Shown here piece by piece: positions 1-8,611 of a DNA stretch of 34,700 nt (the stretch's first letter is position 1; every line of letters begins with the position of its first letter). The stretch is from Candidatus Gastranaerophilales bacterium HUM_12. Lineage in GTDB: Bacteria; Cyanobacteriota; Vampirovibrionia; Gastranaerophilales; Gastranaerophilaceae. The translations under genes and the position numbers were made by a program. The stretch covers positions 12,206-46,905 of the forward strand of contig DABJ01000003.1 in assembly GCA_002102825.1 (NCBI GenBank), given 5' to 3'. The notes beneath the pieces are model-generated. The model saw only the letters and a program-made list of their open reading frames with translations. It did not search any database and was not told where the DNA came from.

Positions 1-962
1 AATACATAGAATGCTCCATAAGGTTCAAAACATTTTAGTTTCATTTCTTTAAACGCATTTAGTAAAAATCTTCTGCGTTGGTTGTATGCTATGCGCATTT
101 CTTCAACATCTTTATCACCATGTTTGAGTGCTTCAATTGCTGCATATTGACTTATTGTTGGAGCACACATTATTGCAAATTGGTGAATTTTTGTCATTTG
201 TTTGATGATTTCAGCAGGCGCGCAAGCATAACCTAATCTCCAACCTGTCATTGCATAGGCTTTTGAAAAACCGTTAATGAGAATTGTACGTTCTTTCATT
301 CCGTCTATTTCAGCTATTGAAACGTGTTTGTCTTTATATGTTAGTGCGCTGTATATTTCATCAGACATAACAAAAATATCTTTTTCAATAACAATTTTTG
401 CTACTTTTTCGAGGTCCTCTCTTCCCATAATTGCGCCTGTTGGATTGTTTGGATATGGAAGAATTAAAACTTTTGTTTTGTCAGTAATTGCGTTTTTAAG
501 TTCCTCCGGAGTTAATCGGAAATTATTTTCTTCTTTTAAATCAATAATTACAGGTTTACCTCCTGCAAGATAAGTGCAAGGTTCATACGAAACGTATGAC
601 GGTTGAGGAATTATAACTTCGTCATTAGGGTTTAACATTGCTCGAAGTCCTACATCAATTGCTTCTGAGCCTCCAACAGTTACTAAAACTTCTGAATTGG
701 GGTTGTAGTTTAAATTGTGATGTCTTTTTAAATAATTACAAATTTCAATTCTTAAATCTTTAAGCCCTGCATTAGAGGTGTAGAATGTTCTTCCTCTTTC
801 AAAGGAATAAATTCCCTCATCTCTGATGTGCCAAGGTGTTTCAAAATCAGGTTCTCCAACACCGAGAGAAATTGCATCTTTCATTTCACTCACGATATCG
901 AAAAATTTTCTTATTCCTGACGGTTTAATTTCTAAAACTTTGTCTGAAAGTGGGTTCCTCAT
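1..962 (-). CDS. Class I PLP-dependent aminotransferase (aspartate aminotransferase-like), 3' end outside window
   Basis: Transfers amino groups between an amino acid and a 2-oxo acid using pyridoxal phosphate in the cytoplasm. About 320 codons are visible; the C-terminus lies beyond base 1. The frame is open throughout and reads as a fold-type I aminotransferase: GVGEPDF near residue 40, the PNNPTG motif near 170, SDEIYSAL near 202, and the Schiff-base lysine K234 inside SKAYAMTGWRLGY. This spacing fits the class Ib (Thermus-type) aspartate aminotransferase group. The ATG overlaps the stop codon of the upstream Lrp/AsnC gene (ATGA), so the two are translationally coupled and the regulator may respond to the amino acid this enzyme handles. 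Substrate specificity (Asp, aromatic or Ala) cannot be read from the sequence. Confidence 0.93.
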   Translation of the reverse strand, partial: MRNPLSDKVLEIKPSGIRKFFDIVSEMKDAISLGVGEPDFETPWHIRDEGIYSFERGRTFYTSNAGLKDLRIEICNYLKRHHNLNYNPNSEVLVTVGGSEAIDVGLRAMLNPNDEVIIPQPSYVSYEPCTYLAGGKPVIIDLKEENNFRLTPEELKNAITDKTKVLILPYPNNPTGAIMGREDLEKVAKIVIEKDIFVMSDEIYSALTYKDKHVSIAEIDGMKERTILINGFSKAYAMTGWRLGYACAPAEIIKQMTKIHQFAIMCAPTISQYAAIEALKHGDKDVEEMRIAYNQRRRFLLNAFKEMKLKCFEPYGAFYV

Positions 963-1441
963 GGAGTGATGACCTCTCTTTCATCTTCATGTTTTTTATC
1001 TAAAATTGTTCCGTGGTCTTTGTATTTTTTTAGGATAAAATGAGTGGCAGTACTAAGTACACTGTCAAGGGTTGATAGTTTATCAGATACAAATGCCGAA
1101 ATTTCTTTTAATGATTTTCCCTCTAGTGTAACTAAAAGGTCAAAACCTCCTGAAATTAAATAAACAGAACGAACTTCTGGATATTTGTAAATCCTTTCTG
1201 CTATTTTATCAAATCCTTGTCCTCTTTGTGGGGTTACTCGAACTTCAATTAGTGCAGTAACTTTTTCACATTTTGTTTTATCCCAATCAATAAGAGTGTG
1301 ATAACCACAAATTACTCCCTCTTTTTCTAATGCTTCCATTTCGTTCGCGATTTCAAGTTCGTCAGCGCCAAGAAGAACTGCCAGTTCTTTGAGGCTCATT
1401 TTACTGTTTTTTTCAATTAGCGATAACAATTCTTCTCTCAT
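959..1441 (-). CDS. Lrp/AsnC family transcriptional regulator
   Basis: A 160-residue amino-acid-responsive DNA-binding protein. Residues 1-55 form the winged HTH (LSLIEKNSKMSLKELAVLL, then a recognition helix ending in LEKEGVICGY). Residues 62-140 form the RAM ligand-binding and oligomerisation domain, with IEVRVTPQRG and the SGGFDLLVTLEG segment typical of the family. A clear AGGAGA ribosome site stands just ahead of the ATG. The gene sits 11 bases after the WG-repeat gene, and its TGA overlaps the start of the aminotransferase. The coupling suggests it controls that enzyme's operon according to amino-acid supply; the ligand is unknown. The length is normal for the family. Confidence 0.92.
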   Translation of the reverse strand: MREELLSLIEKNSKMSLKELAVLLGADELEIANEMEALEKEGVICGYHTLIDWDKTKCEKVTALIEVRVTPQRGQGFDKIAERIYKYPEVRSVYLISGGFDLLVTLEGKSLKEISAFVSDKLSTLDSVLSTATHFILKKYKDHGTILDKKHEDEREVITP

Positions 1442-1452
1442 AAAATTTTCTC

Positions 1453-2361
1453 CTATTTGATTTGATTTTTGAGTTCTCGTCTAACATTTGATAATGGTCC
1501 GTTGTTTGGATTTCGGACATTCTGATAATATTTTTTTACGTATGTAATCGGATATTTTGGGAGCCAAGACAATTTCATAAAAATAGAAACTGTTTCAGCT
1601 CCTTGTGATAACATAAGTTCATCAATTGTATCTTCATGGGCAGGTGAAATTGATGAAAAAATCTTGATTAAATAATCTGAAAAAGTTAATACGGAGTAAC
1701 CTGTCATTGCTCCTGTATTAACAACAATATTATAAAAATTTAAGTCTTCTTTTGTTGCTAAATTATGTTTTGCATCAGCCGGAAGTGAGAGTGTTTCCGT
1801 ATTTACTTGTTCAAGTTCATACCATTGCCCGTTGTATAAAATTCGCATAACGTTTGGTTTTGGCATATAAATATCATCAAATTCGTTTTCTAAAATGACC
1901 TTTCCATCATATCCTACAATCCCGTATTTGTAATTTCTGTAGGTCAAAAACATTTTTCCAAAAAGAATATCAATTTTTGAATAAATCGGTTCAACAATTA
2001 CATTTCCATATTCGTCATAAATTCCGTAGTCGTTGGAATTTCCGAATTTTGCAAATTTTGAAACAACTCTATCTGCATGTAAGTATTTAATAGGTACAAG
2101 TTCTTTCCCTGTGTTATCAATAAGTCCGAATTTGTTTTTTTTATTTTGGACAATCCAAGAATTATCTCCAAGGCGAATCATTTTTTTATAAATTGGTTGA
2201 ATTAAAATATTCCCTTGTGAATCTTTAGCTCCCCATTTTTCATTTTGGGAAAAAGTTACAATATTGCTAGTTGTATTTGCTGGAGTTTGAGTTTCTTGAG
2301 CTTGAGTTGGAATGCTCGAAAATATAAATATTATACCTATCAAGATTAGTAACTTTTTCAT
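1453..2361 (-). CDS. WG-repeat protein with signal peptide
   Basis: A 302-residue exported protein of unknown role. Residues 1-22 are a signal peptide (MKKLLILIGIIFIF, then a small-residue cleavage region ending TQAQ). Residues 43-185 hold four WG-type repeats: KWGAKDSQGNILIQPIY, KFGLIDNTGKELVPIKY, DYGIYDEYGNVIVEPIY and a diverged KYGIVGYDGKVILENEF. WG repeats form small beta modules thought to mediate protein contacts. The last 100 residues are not WG-like and I do not recognise them. It is the first gene of a minus-strand set with the Lrp regulator and the aminotransferase, although its envelope location makes a shared pathway unclear. No Shine-Dalgarno precedes the ATG; a TATCAT box ends six bases before it, so the mRNA may be leaderless. 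Confidence 0.85.
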   Translation of the reverse strand: MKKLLILIGIIFIFSSIPTQAQETQTPANTTSNIVTFSQNEKWGAKDSQGNILIQPIYKKMIRLGDNSWIVQNKKNKFGLIDNTGKELVPIKYLHADRVVSKFAKFGNSNDYGIYDEYGNVIVEPIYSKIDILFGKMFLTYRNYKYGIVGYDGKVILENEFDDIYMPKPNVMRILYNGQWYELEQVNTETLSLPADAKHNLATKEDLNFYNIVVNTGAMTGYSVLTFSDYLIKIFSSISPAHEDTIDELMLSQGAETVSIFMKLSWLPKYPITYVKKYYQNVRNPNNGPLSNVRRELKNQIK

Positions 2362-2388
2362 AATATGATGATAACATAAAATTTGTTA

Positions 2389-2397
2389 TGATATAAT
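2389..2397 (+). promoter_or_regulatory. Extended -10 promoter candidate for the AsmA-like gene
   Basis: TGATATAAT is an exact extended -10 element, 35 bases before the ATG at 2433. No good -35 is visible, as is usual for extended -10 promoters. It lies in a 71-bp gap shared with the divergent WG-repeat gene. Confidence 0.5.
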
Positions 2398-2432
2398 AAT
2401 TTTGTTAGTAAGTAAAAAATATTATAACTATA

Positions 2433-5252
2433 ATGTCAACAAAGAGAGTAAAATCAGTAGTAAAATTTTTATCAATCGTATTTACTTTTGCGCTAATTTT
2501 AGGTGCATTGCCTTTTGTTTTATATTTAAAAGTTTTACCTTGGGCTATTTCAAATCCTCGTGTAATTAAGTATGTTGAAGATGTTTCTTCAAAAACACTT
2601 GGTGCCGATGTAAAAATTTCTAATCCGTCTTTGAAGACCTCTATATCTCCGAATATAAATTTTAAAGTTGATGAAATTAAATTGACAGGCAAAAATAAAA
2701 AACTTTTGGCTGATATGGATAAATTAAATGCAGATATTTCCTTGAAAGAAATTCCAAAAAAGAATATTATTTTAAAAAAAGTTGCATTAAATAACGTTTT
2801 TATTGATGTGAATCCAATTCTAGATTTACCTGTTTTTAAACAGAAATCTTCAGGTCAAGGTGAGTGGAATATTGATTTTTATTCTTCTGTTTTTTCTCTT
2901 GAAAATGCAGATATTTTGTATAAATTAGACAAAAATACATTTATTAACGTAAATGGTAAAAAATTAAAAATTGAAGATGATGTAGCAAAAAAACATTTGA
3001 GATACATAATTTCAGCTCAAATTATTAAGGGGAAGAACAAATTAAATGTTTCTTCATCTGACTACAATCGAGTTTATATTAAGGATAAAGATAGAATAGT
3101 TTTTGAAAATTCTCTGGTTGATATAAATAAATCTCATTTTAATTTTAACGGGTATTTAGATAAAAAAAATAACTATAATTTAACATTCAGGTCTAAAAAT
3201 TTCTCAATTCCTTACGTTATTGATTTGTTAAATTCTCAGATTGTAGAAAATAATTTGGGTGAACAATTAGCTTACTTTAAAGATATTGATGGTAATTTTG
3301 ATTTTGATTTTAATATTACAAACAAATCAATGAACGGAAATATTAAATTAAACAAGTTAGTATTTAAATTAATTCCATTTAACAATCTCCCGATATTACT
3401 TACTCAGGGAAATGTCAAATTGGATAGTCATAAAATTGTATTGAATGATTTCAAGGGATATTATAATGGCAAAACTTCTAATAAAATGGATTTTGCCGGA
3501 ACGGTTAAAGATTATTTGAAATCAGTTGATACAAATTTAGTTGGGAATGCAGTTGTTACGAATGATTTTTCAACAAATTATTTGTCAAAAATGATTGGCT
3601 ATCCTTTGCAAATTACAGGTAAAGCAGATACTAGAGTTCAATTAAAATCTAAATATAATAAAATTGATTTGTTGTGGTTATATAAGTTTGATAAGGGTAA
3701 CGGTTTTGTTGCAGATGGCGATGAATCTTTTATGAATAACCTTGCAACTCGTGTTCTTGTGGCTAAAATGCATTTTGAAAATATGCTACTTAATATCAAA
3801 TCTATAGATTATTATGCAGAATATCCTGATCGCAATCATAATGTTAAAAAGAAAAGAATTCCATTAGTAAGTTTTAGTTCCAATATTGATTTTTCAAATG
3901 GACAAATATTTGTTAAAGATTTTGGATTGAATCTTCCCCAGCCTATGCCGAGCGGTTTTATCAATATGTTGATAAAAGAAAAACTTTTCAAGCATGGAAC
4001 ATTTACAGGACATATCAAGGTTATAAATACAGGAAAATACCCATATCTCATTGGCAATATGAAAATGGATAAAGTTGCAATTCCAAGTCAAAGATTATTT
4101 ATCCGATCCGGAGAATTAAAAACTGACGATAATCATTTACATATCTCCTCTAACGGTAGATATCGCAGGTCTGATTATGATATGTCAGGTGTAATTATTA
4201 ATGAAATTAAATTTCCAATTGTTGTAAAAAATATAACTTTAGCACTTGATACAGTTGATGTTGAAAAATATTTGCAAGTTTTTAATAATCAAACTCCAAG
4301 TGATAAGGCATCAACAGATGTTAAAACAGAAGTTGCAAAATCTATCGAAAATAATACCGGTGATACTGATTCAGATGATAATACTCAAACTTTCGACCTT
4401 GCTAATTTGATTGTTGAAGAATGTGTACTAAAAGTAAAACAAGGTTTTTATAAAAATATTCATTTTTCCGATGCTGTTGCGAATTTATCTCTTGATAAAC
4501 ATAGTGTTTTGAAAATAAATGCTGACAAGTTCAATTTTGCAGAGGGGCAAACAACTGCCAAAATAAATTGTGACCTAAAAAATCATAAATATAATATATG
4601 GCTTGCTTTAATCAAAGTTAATTCTGATTTAATTGCAACTACGTTATTAAATCTTCCAAAAGAAATAAACGGTAAAGCAAGTGGGTTACTTGATTTGAAT
4701 ACAGATGATTCTTTAAAATTAAATGGCAGAATTCAGTTTAGAGTTTATAATGGGGTGATTGCGAAAATCGGACTTGTTCAATATGCATTGAATGTAGCAT
4801 CTTTATTTAGAAATCCGTTAACAATGATTAGTTTATCTTCATTATCTGAACTTGTATCTGTTCCAGAGGGCAAGTTTGACCAAATTGATGGTGATATCTA
4901 TTTGAAAAATAATATAGCAGAACGTATGATGATTAAATCTAAAGCACCACAATTAAGTTCGTTTATTATTGGTCGTTATGATATCGAAAAACAAGATGCG
5001 GCATTGAGAATTTATACAAAATTTTCAAATAGCAAAAAGGGAATGTACGGTTTCTTGAGAAATATTTCTTTGAATGCTTTAGCAAACAGAATTCCATTGA
5101 GTACCAGAAACGATAGTAATTATTATTCTGCAGAAATTTCTCAATTGCCACCAATTGATGCTGAAGACAAAGATTGCCAAATTTTCTTAACTAAAGTTGA
5201 TGGTGATATTGTACAAAACAATTTCTTATCTTCATTAAAGAAGATTAAATAG
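2433..5252 (+). CDS. AsmA-like (AsmA/TamB/YhdP superfamily) envelope protein
   Basis: A 939-residue protein with an N-terminal membrane anchor (residues 12-36, hydrophobic run FLSIVFTFALILGALPFVLYL) followed by a long beta-rich periplasmic part. The opening after the anchor (ISNPRVIKYVEDVSSKTLGADVKISNPSL) and the repeated short strands with KLDSHKIVLNDFKG and GRIQFRVYNGVI are typical of AsmA-like proteins. The C-terminal 250 residues resemble the AsmA C-terminal domain. Relatives form grooves that carry lipids between inner and outer membranes or affect outer-membrane assembly, so this supports a diderm cell. It is transcribed alone, divergent from the WG-repeat gene. No Shine-Dalgarno is visible before the ATG. 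Residues 610-650 are an acidic, polar linker. The superfamily is fairly certain; the specific role is not. Confidence 0.82.
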   Translation: MSTKRVKSVVKFLSIVFTFALILGALPFVLYLKVLPWAISNPRVIKYVEDVSSKTLGADVKISNPSLKTSISPNINFKVDEIKLTGKNKKLLADMDKLNADISLKEIPKKNIILKKVALNNVFIDVNPILDLPVFKQKSSGQGEWNIDFYSSVFSLENADILYKLDKNTFINVNGKKLKIEDDVAKKHLRYIISAQIIKGKNKLNVSSSDYNRVYIKDKDRIVFENSLVDINKSHFNFNGYLDKKNNYNLTFRSKNFSIPYVIDLLNSQIVENNLGEQLAYFKDIDGNFDFDFNITNKSMNGNIKLNKLVFKLIPFNNLPILLTQGNVKLDSHKIVLNDFKGYYNGKTSNKMDFAGTVKDYLKSVDTNLVGNAVVTNDFSTNYLSKMIGYPLQITGKADTRVQLKSKYNKIDLLWLYKFDKGNGFVADGDESFMNNLATRVLVAKMHFENMLLNIKSIDYYAEYPDRNHNVKKKRIPLVSFSSNIDFSNGQIFVKDFGLNLPQPMPSGFINMLIKEKLFKHGTFTGHIKVINTGKYPYLIGNMKMDKVAIPSQRLFIRSGELKTDDNHLHISSNGRYRRSDYDMSGVIINEIKFPIVVKNITLALDTVDVEKYLQVFNNQTPSDKASTDVKTEVAKSIENNTGDTDSDDNTQTFDLANLIVEECVLKVKQGFYKNIHFSDAVANLSLDKHSVLKINADKFNFAEGQTTAKINCDLKNHKYNIWLALIKVNSDLIATTLLNLPKEINGKASGLLDLNTDDSLKLNGRIQFRVYNGVIAKIGLVQYALNVASLFRNPLTMISLSSLSELVSVPEGKFDQIDGDIYLKNNIAERMMIKSKAPQLSSFIIGRYDIEKQDAALRIYTKFSNSKKGMYGFLRNISLNALANRIPLSTRNDSNYYSAEISQLPPIDAEDKDCQIFLTKVDGDIVQNNFLSSLKKIK

Positions 5253-5264
5253 TTCGGTTTTATA

Positions 5265-5375
5265 TTATTTTTCAATATACTGAAATAAATCTTGAGTTGT
5301 GCATCTTAGGGCATCGCATAATTTATCAAGGGTTTGAAAATCTATCCCCTTGGTTTTTCCATCTGAATGTCTTTT
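5265..5375 (-). pseudogene. 3' remnant of an XRE/Cro-CI-type HTH regulator gene
   Basis: The minus strand encodes 36 codons ending in TAA. They contain GKTKGIDFQTLDKLCDAL followed by C-x4-DLFQYIEK. This is the C-terminal half of the small XRE/Cro-CI HTH proteins (usual form: G-K-T-K-G-I-D-F-x-T-L-D-K-L-C, then C-x-P-x-D-L-L-x-Y). Upstream the frame closes at a TAA at 5376-5378, and there is no start codon or first HTH half. The break falls where the truncated pilin homology begins on the other strand. It is read as a decayed gene fragment left by a deletion. Its 3' end is only 12 bases from the stop of the AsmA-like gene. Confidence 0.7.
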
Positions 5376-5883
5376 TTATTTGGATAGCGATGGGAATAAA
5401 CAATGTGAAGAAGAATTTTTGACGGGATTATCTAAGTATTTTAAATTTACTCCTGTATCTGATCAACATTATGTTTTGAAACGATTGAATGGTGAAATTT
5501 ATCACGTTGCAGATGGAAATATGTTGTTATTTTTGAATGGTTTAGCAATGATTGCGGCAACTTTTTCAAAGGAAAGTGGAAGCTATAGACCTTGTAACGA
5601 GATAAATCAAGAGGGTGGGCATCTTTGTGAATCTCCAATTTGGTTGAGGATTGATGTGAATGGATTAAAAGGTCCAAATACATTAGGTCGTGATGTTTTT
5701 GAATTTATTGTTGGTGAAGATGGAATTGTTTATCCAAATTACGGTAAAGAACAATCAATTTATTATGGTAAACCAGAATATTATTGGAAAAATAATGATT
5801 ATTATTGCTCAAAATCTAAAAATTCTTCCGGTCTTGGTTGTGCGGGGCGAGTTATGGAAGGTAACTGGGCGATGGATTATTAA
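5350..5883 (+). pseudogene. N-terminally truncated type IV pilin-like protein (fragment)
   Basis: The frame is open from about 5338, but the only start is a TTG at 5350 with no ribosome site, and its first codons overlap the XRE remnant on the other strand. The 177 residues match the C-terminal globular part of the prepilin-like proteins abundant in this lineage: DVNGLKGPNTLGRDVFEF, then a cysteine-containing end GCAGRVMEGNWAMDY. The prepilin signal and hydrophobic N-terminal helix, which every pilin needs, are absent. It therefore looks like the 3' two-thirds of a pilin gene whose 5' end was lost in the event that removed the 5' end of the XRE gene. A functional secreted product is unlikely. 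Confidence 0.68.
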
Positions 5884-5909
5884 TTTATTCTAAAACTTTT
5901 AAAAATCTA

Positions 5910-5938
5910 TTGTCAAACAATTTCCTTTATATGATAAT
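5910..5938 (+). promoter_or_regulatory. Promoter candidate for the Na+/Pi cotransporter gene
   Basis: TTGTCA (5910-5915), 17-bp spacer, GATAAT (5933-5938). Each box differs from consensus at one position. It lies 70 bases ahead of the chosen ATG at 6008. Confidence 0.45.
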
Positions 5939-6007
5939 AAACTTGAATGTAACAGTGATTATAATAGTCCAAATTATTATAATTGTATGATGGAGGAATT
6001 TGGAGTT

Positions 6008-7768
6008 ATGGATATATTTTCGATATTTACACTGTGCGGGGGGTTAGCCTTTTTCTTGTACGGTATGATTGTTATGTCCGCAGGGTTGGAAAAAATTGCC
6101 GGTGGCAAGATGGAAAAACTTTTAGAAAAAATGACGTCTAATCCGGTTAAGAGTTTTGCTCTCGGTGCAGGAATTACAATAGCAGTTCAGAGTTCATCAG
6201 CCGTTACGGTTATGCTCGTAGGGTTTGTTAACTCAGGGATTATGAAATTATCTCAGGCTATCGGTATAATAATGGGTTCGAACGTTGGTACGACAATTAC
6301 TTCTTGGATTTTAAGTTTGTCAGGTATCCAAAGTTCGAATTTTATTTTAAGACTGTTAAAACCTGAATCATTTTGTCCTTTGTTAGCTCTGATTGCTGTG
6401 ATATTGATAATGACTTCTAAAAATAACTTATCAAGACGCAAAAATGTCGGAGCTTTTTTAATAGGTTTTGCTGTTTTGATGTATGGTATGCAATTGATGT
6501 CAACTTCTATGGCTCCACTTGCAGATGATCCAAGATTTTCACATGCTCTTACATTTTTTAAAAATCCAATATTGGGTTTGTTAGTTGGTACAATTGTTAC
6601 TGCTGTTATTCAAAGTTCGGCAGCTTCTGTAGGTATGTTACAAGCACTATCTATGACAGGTGGAATTTCTTATGCCGTAGCTGTTCCAATTATAATCGGT
6701 CAAAATATCGGAACTTGTATTACTGCAGTTTTATCTAGTATTGGGGTTAACACAAATGCTAAAAGAGTTTCTGTTGTTCACGTTATGTTTAATGTTTTGG
6801 GCGCATTAATCTTTTTACCGATTTATGAATTTGGTCATTACTTTATAAATTATCCGTTTGCGGAAACTACTAATCCTTTTGGAATTGCGGTTTGTCATTC
6901 AATATTTAATATTGCAACTACAGTTTTGTTATTCCCGTTTGCAAAACAAATGGAAAAACTTGCTTATGTTTTAGTTAAAGACAAAAAAGATGAAAAAGAA
7001 GTTATTTTGGACGAAAGATTACTTCTTACTCCGTCTATTGCGATTAACCAATGCTATAAAACAACAGGTACAATGGCTAAAATTACAAGGGATACCTTGG
7101 TTATGGCTGTTAGAATGTTAAAACAGTATAATCCAAAAGTTGCTGAAGTTATCAATAAAAATGAAGTTCTTATTGATAAATATCAAGATACGTTAGAATC
7201 ATTCTTACAAAAATTATCAGGTAAAGAATTATCAGATGAAGATAGTAATAAGATTTCTCAATTGATTTTGTCAATTTCAGATTTTGAAAAAATTGCAGAC
7301 CATGCTATTCATATTTTGAACTTGGCAAATAAAATGCACCGAAAAGAATGGAAACTATTACCTGAAACTGTTGAAGAATTGAAGCATGTTGTTAATGCGG
7401 TCAAAGAAGTGTTTGATGTTACAGTTAATGCGTTTGTTGAGCATAATGTAGATAATGCATACCATGTTGAACCGTTAGAACAAGTTGTTGATGATATCGC
7501 TTATACTGCAAAGAAAAATCACATTAGGCGTGTTAAGAAAGAAAAAATCCATATCAAACGTGGTTTTGTGTATGCGGAAATTTTAAATGATTTAGAAAGA
7601 ATTTCTGATCATTGTTCTAATATTGCTACAAATATTATTCAATCAGTCAATTCATCAATTCCAAAACACGTATTGAAAAATAAATTAAAAGATGCAAATA
7701 ATGATGCTTTTGCCAAAACATTAGAAACATTTAAAGAACAGTATTCTGTTGAACCAATTTCAAAATAG
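6008..7768 (+). CDS. Na+/phosphate cotransporter (NptA type) with C-terminal PhoU domain
   Basis: An inner-membrane protein that imports (or in some relatives exports) phosphate with sodium. It has two repeated Na/Pi cotransporter halves, each with the hallmark QSS motif: AVQSSSAVTVML near residue 60 and VIQSSAASVGML near 200. Each is followed by a G-x-N-[IV]-G-T turn (GSNVGTTITSW, GQNIGTCITAV). Residues about 345-545 form a PhoU-like helical domain with the LSISDFEKIADHA and LNDLERISDHCSN helices. An in-frame ATG exists at 5987, but a GGAGG lies between the two and serves the ATG at 6008, which also gives the family's usual N-terminus (586 residues). The stop is 6 bases before the thioesterase start. 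Full length. Confidence 0.92.
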   Translation: MDIFSIFTLCGGLAFFLYGMIVMSAGLEKIAGGKMEKLLEKMTSNPVKSFALGAGITIAVQSSSAVTVMLVGFVNSGIMKLSQAIGIIMGSNVGTTITSWILSLSGIQSSNFILRLLKPESFCPLLALIAVILIMTSKNNLSRRKNVGAFLIGFAVLMYGMQLMSTSMAPLADDPRFSHALTFFKNPILGLLVGTIVTAVIQSSAASVGMLQALSMTGGISYAVAVPIIIGQNIGTCITAVLSSIGVNTNAKRVSVVHVMFNVLGALIFLPIYEFGHYFINYPFAETTNPFGIAVCHSIFNIATTVLLFPFAKQMEKLAYVLVKDKKDEKEVILDERLLLTPSIAINQCYKTTGTMAKITRDTLVMAVRMLKQYNPKVAEVINKNEVLIDKYQDTLESFLQKLSGKELSDEDSNKISQLILSISDFEKIADHAIHILNLANKMHRKEWKLLPETVEELKHVVNAVKEVFDVTVNAFVEHNVDNAYHVEPLEQVVDDIAYTAKKNHIRRVKKEKIHIKRGFVYAEILNDLERISDHCSNIATNIIQSVNSSIPKHVLKNKLKDANNDAFAKTLETFKEQYSVEPISK

Positions 7769-7774
7769 GACGAA

Positions 7775-8554
7775 ATGTTTGTTATGATTAATTTTGATGA
7801 GAATAATAAATATCTTTTGTCTGGAATTTATAATGTTTCTATGTCTGAAATTGACAGGTGCCAAATGGTAAAACCTGCGGCACTTTTAAATTTTATGCAA
7901 GATTTAGCTGCAAAATCAATAAATAGAATTGATGAAAATTTGTCTTGTGAGGCATTGTTAGATAAGGGTTTAGGTTGGTTTTTAATCAGGTATAGGATAG
8001 AATTTGATGATTATCCGATAGGGGTTGATGCTGTGAAAGTTTTGACCGAGTGTCGTGGAGTTAATCGAATGACTACTTACCGTGATTTTTATGTTTATGA
8101 TTTGAAATCGGATAAACGACTTTTGCGAGCTGTGACATCTTGGTTTTTAGTAGATTTAAAATCAAAATCAATTGCAAATATTTTGCAAAACAGTCCGAAT
8201 TTTATTACTTTTGAAAAACGAGAAGATGATTTATCTTTACAAAAAATTCGTCCGATTACAGAACCTGATAAAGAAAAGGTGTTTCACGTCCGATATGATG
8301 ATTTAGATATGAACGGGCATGTAAATAATACTGTTTATATCACGTGGGCAATGGAAACTTTGGATTTCGATTTTCGAGCAAGCCACAAATTGAAGTTTTT
8401 AGATATTTATTTTAAACATGAAGTAAAATATGGTGATGACATTTTGTCTGCGGTTAAAATGGACAGCGAAAATTTAATTTCGACTCATTTGATAACGGAT
8501 TCAAAAACCGGAACTGAGGTTTGTTTACTTAAAGCTCAATATATTGCGATTTAG
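7775..8554 (+). CDS. Acyl-ACP thioesterase (FatA/FatB-like double hotdog)
   Basis: A 259-residue enzyme that hydrolyses acyl-ACP to free fatty acid and ACP in the cytoplasm. Two hotdog halves are visible. The N-terminal half has VKPAALLNFMQDLAA and a GLGWFLIRYRIEF strand. The C-terminal half opens with VRYDDLDMNGHVNNTVYITWAME, here read as the D-x-N-x-H catalytic motif followed by the N-x3-Y-x2-W signature of bacterial relatives of plant FatA/FatB. The ATG follows the cotransporter stop by 6 bases, with AGGA just ahead, so it probably shares that transcript. The acyl synthetase lies immediately downstream. The two may exchange fatty acids between ACP-bound, free and activated pools during lipid remodelling; that link is inferred from position. 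Confidence 0.87.
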   Translation: MFVMINFDENNKYLLSGIYNVSMSEIDRCQMVKPAALLNFMQDLAAKSINRIDENLSCEALLDKGLGWFLIRYRIEFDDYPIGVDAVKVLTECRGVNRMTTYRDFYVYDLKSDKRLLRAVTSWFLVDLKSKSIANILQNSPNFITFEKREDDLSLQKIRPITEPDKEKVFHVRYDDLDMNGHVNNTVYITWAMETLDFDFRASHKLKFLDIYFKHEVKYGDDILSAVKMDSENLISTHLITDSKTGTEVCLLKAQYIAI

Positions 8555-8571
8555 TCAATTTGTGCTATAAT
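8544..8571 (+). promoter_or_regulatory. Promoter for the acyl synthetase gene
   Basis: TTGCGA (8544-8549), 16-bp spacer, TATAAT (8566-8571) preceded by TGC, giving an extended -10. It overlaps the last codons of the thioesterase gene, so the synthetase can be transcribed independently. The start codon is 40 bases downstream with a GGGGGAA ribosome site. Confidence 0.65.
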
Positions 8572-8611
8572 TTTTTTGAAAAATGTTTAAGGGTATGGGG
8601 GAATAATATAT

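Noticed and set aside
2405..2692. 95-codon minus-strand ORF opposite the AsmA-like gene
   Set aside because: It overlaps the clearly coding AsmA-like frame almost completely, has no ribosome site and shows no protein family features.
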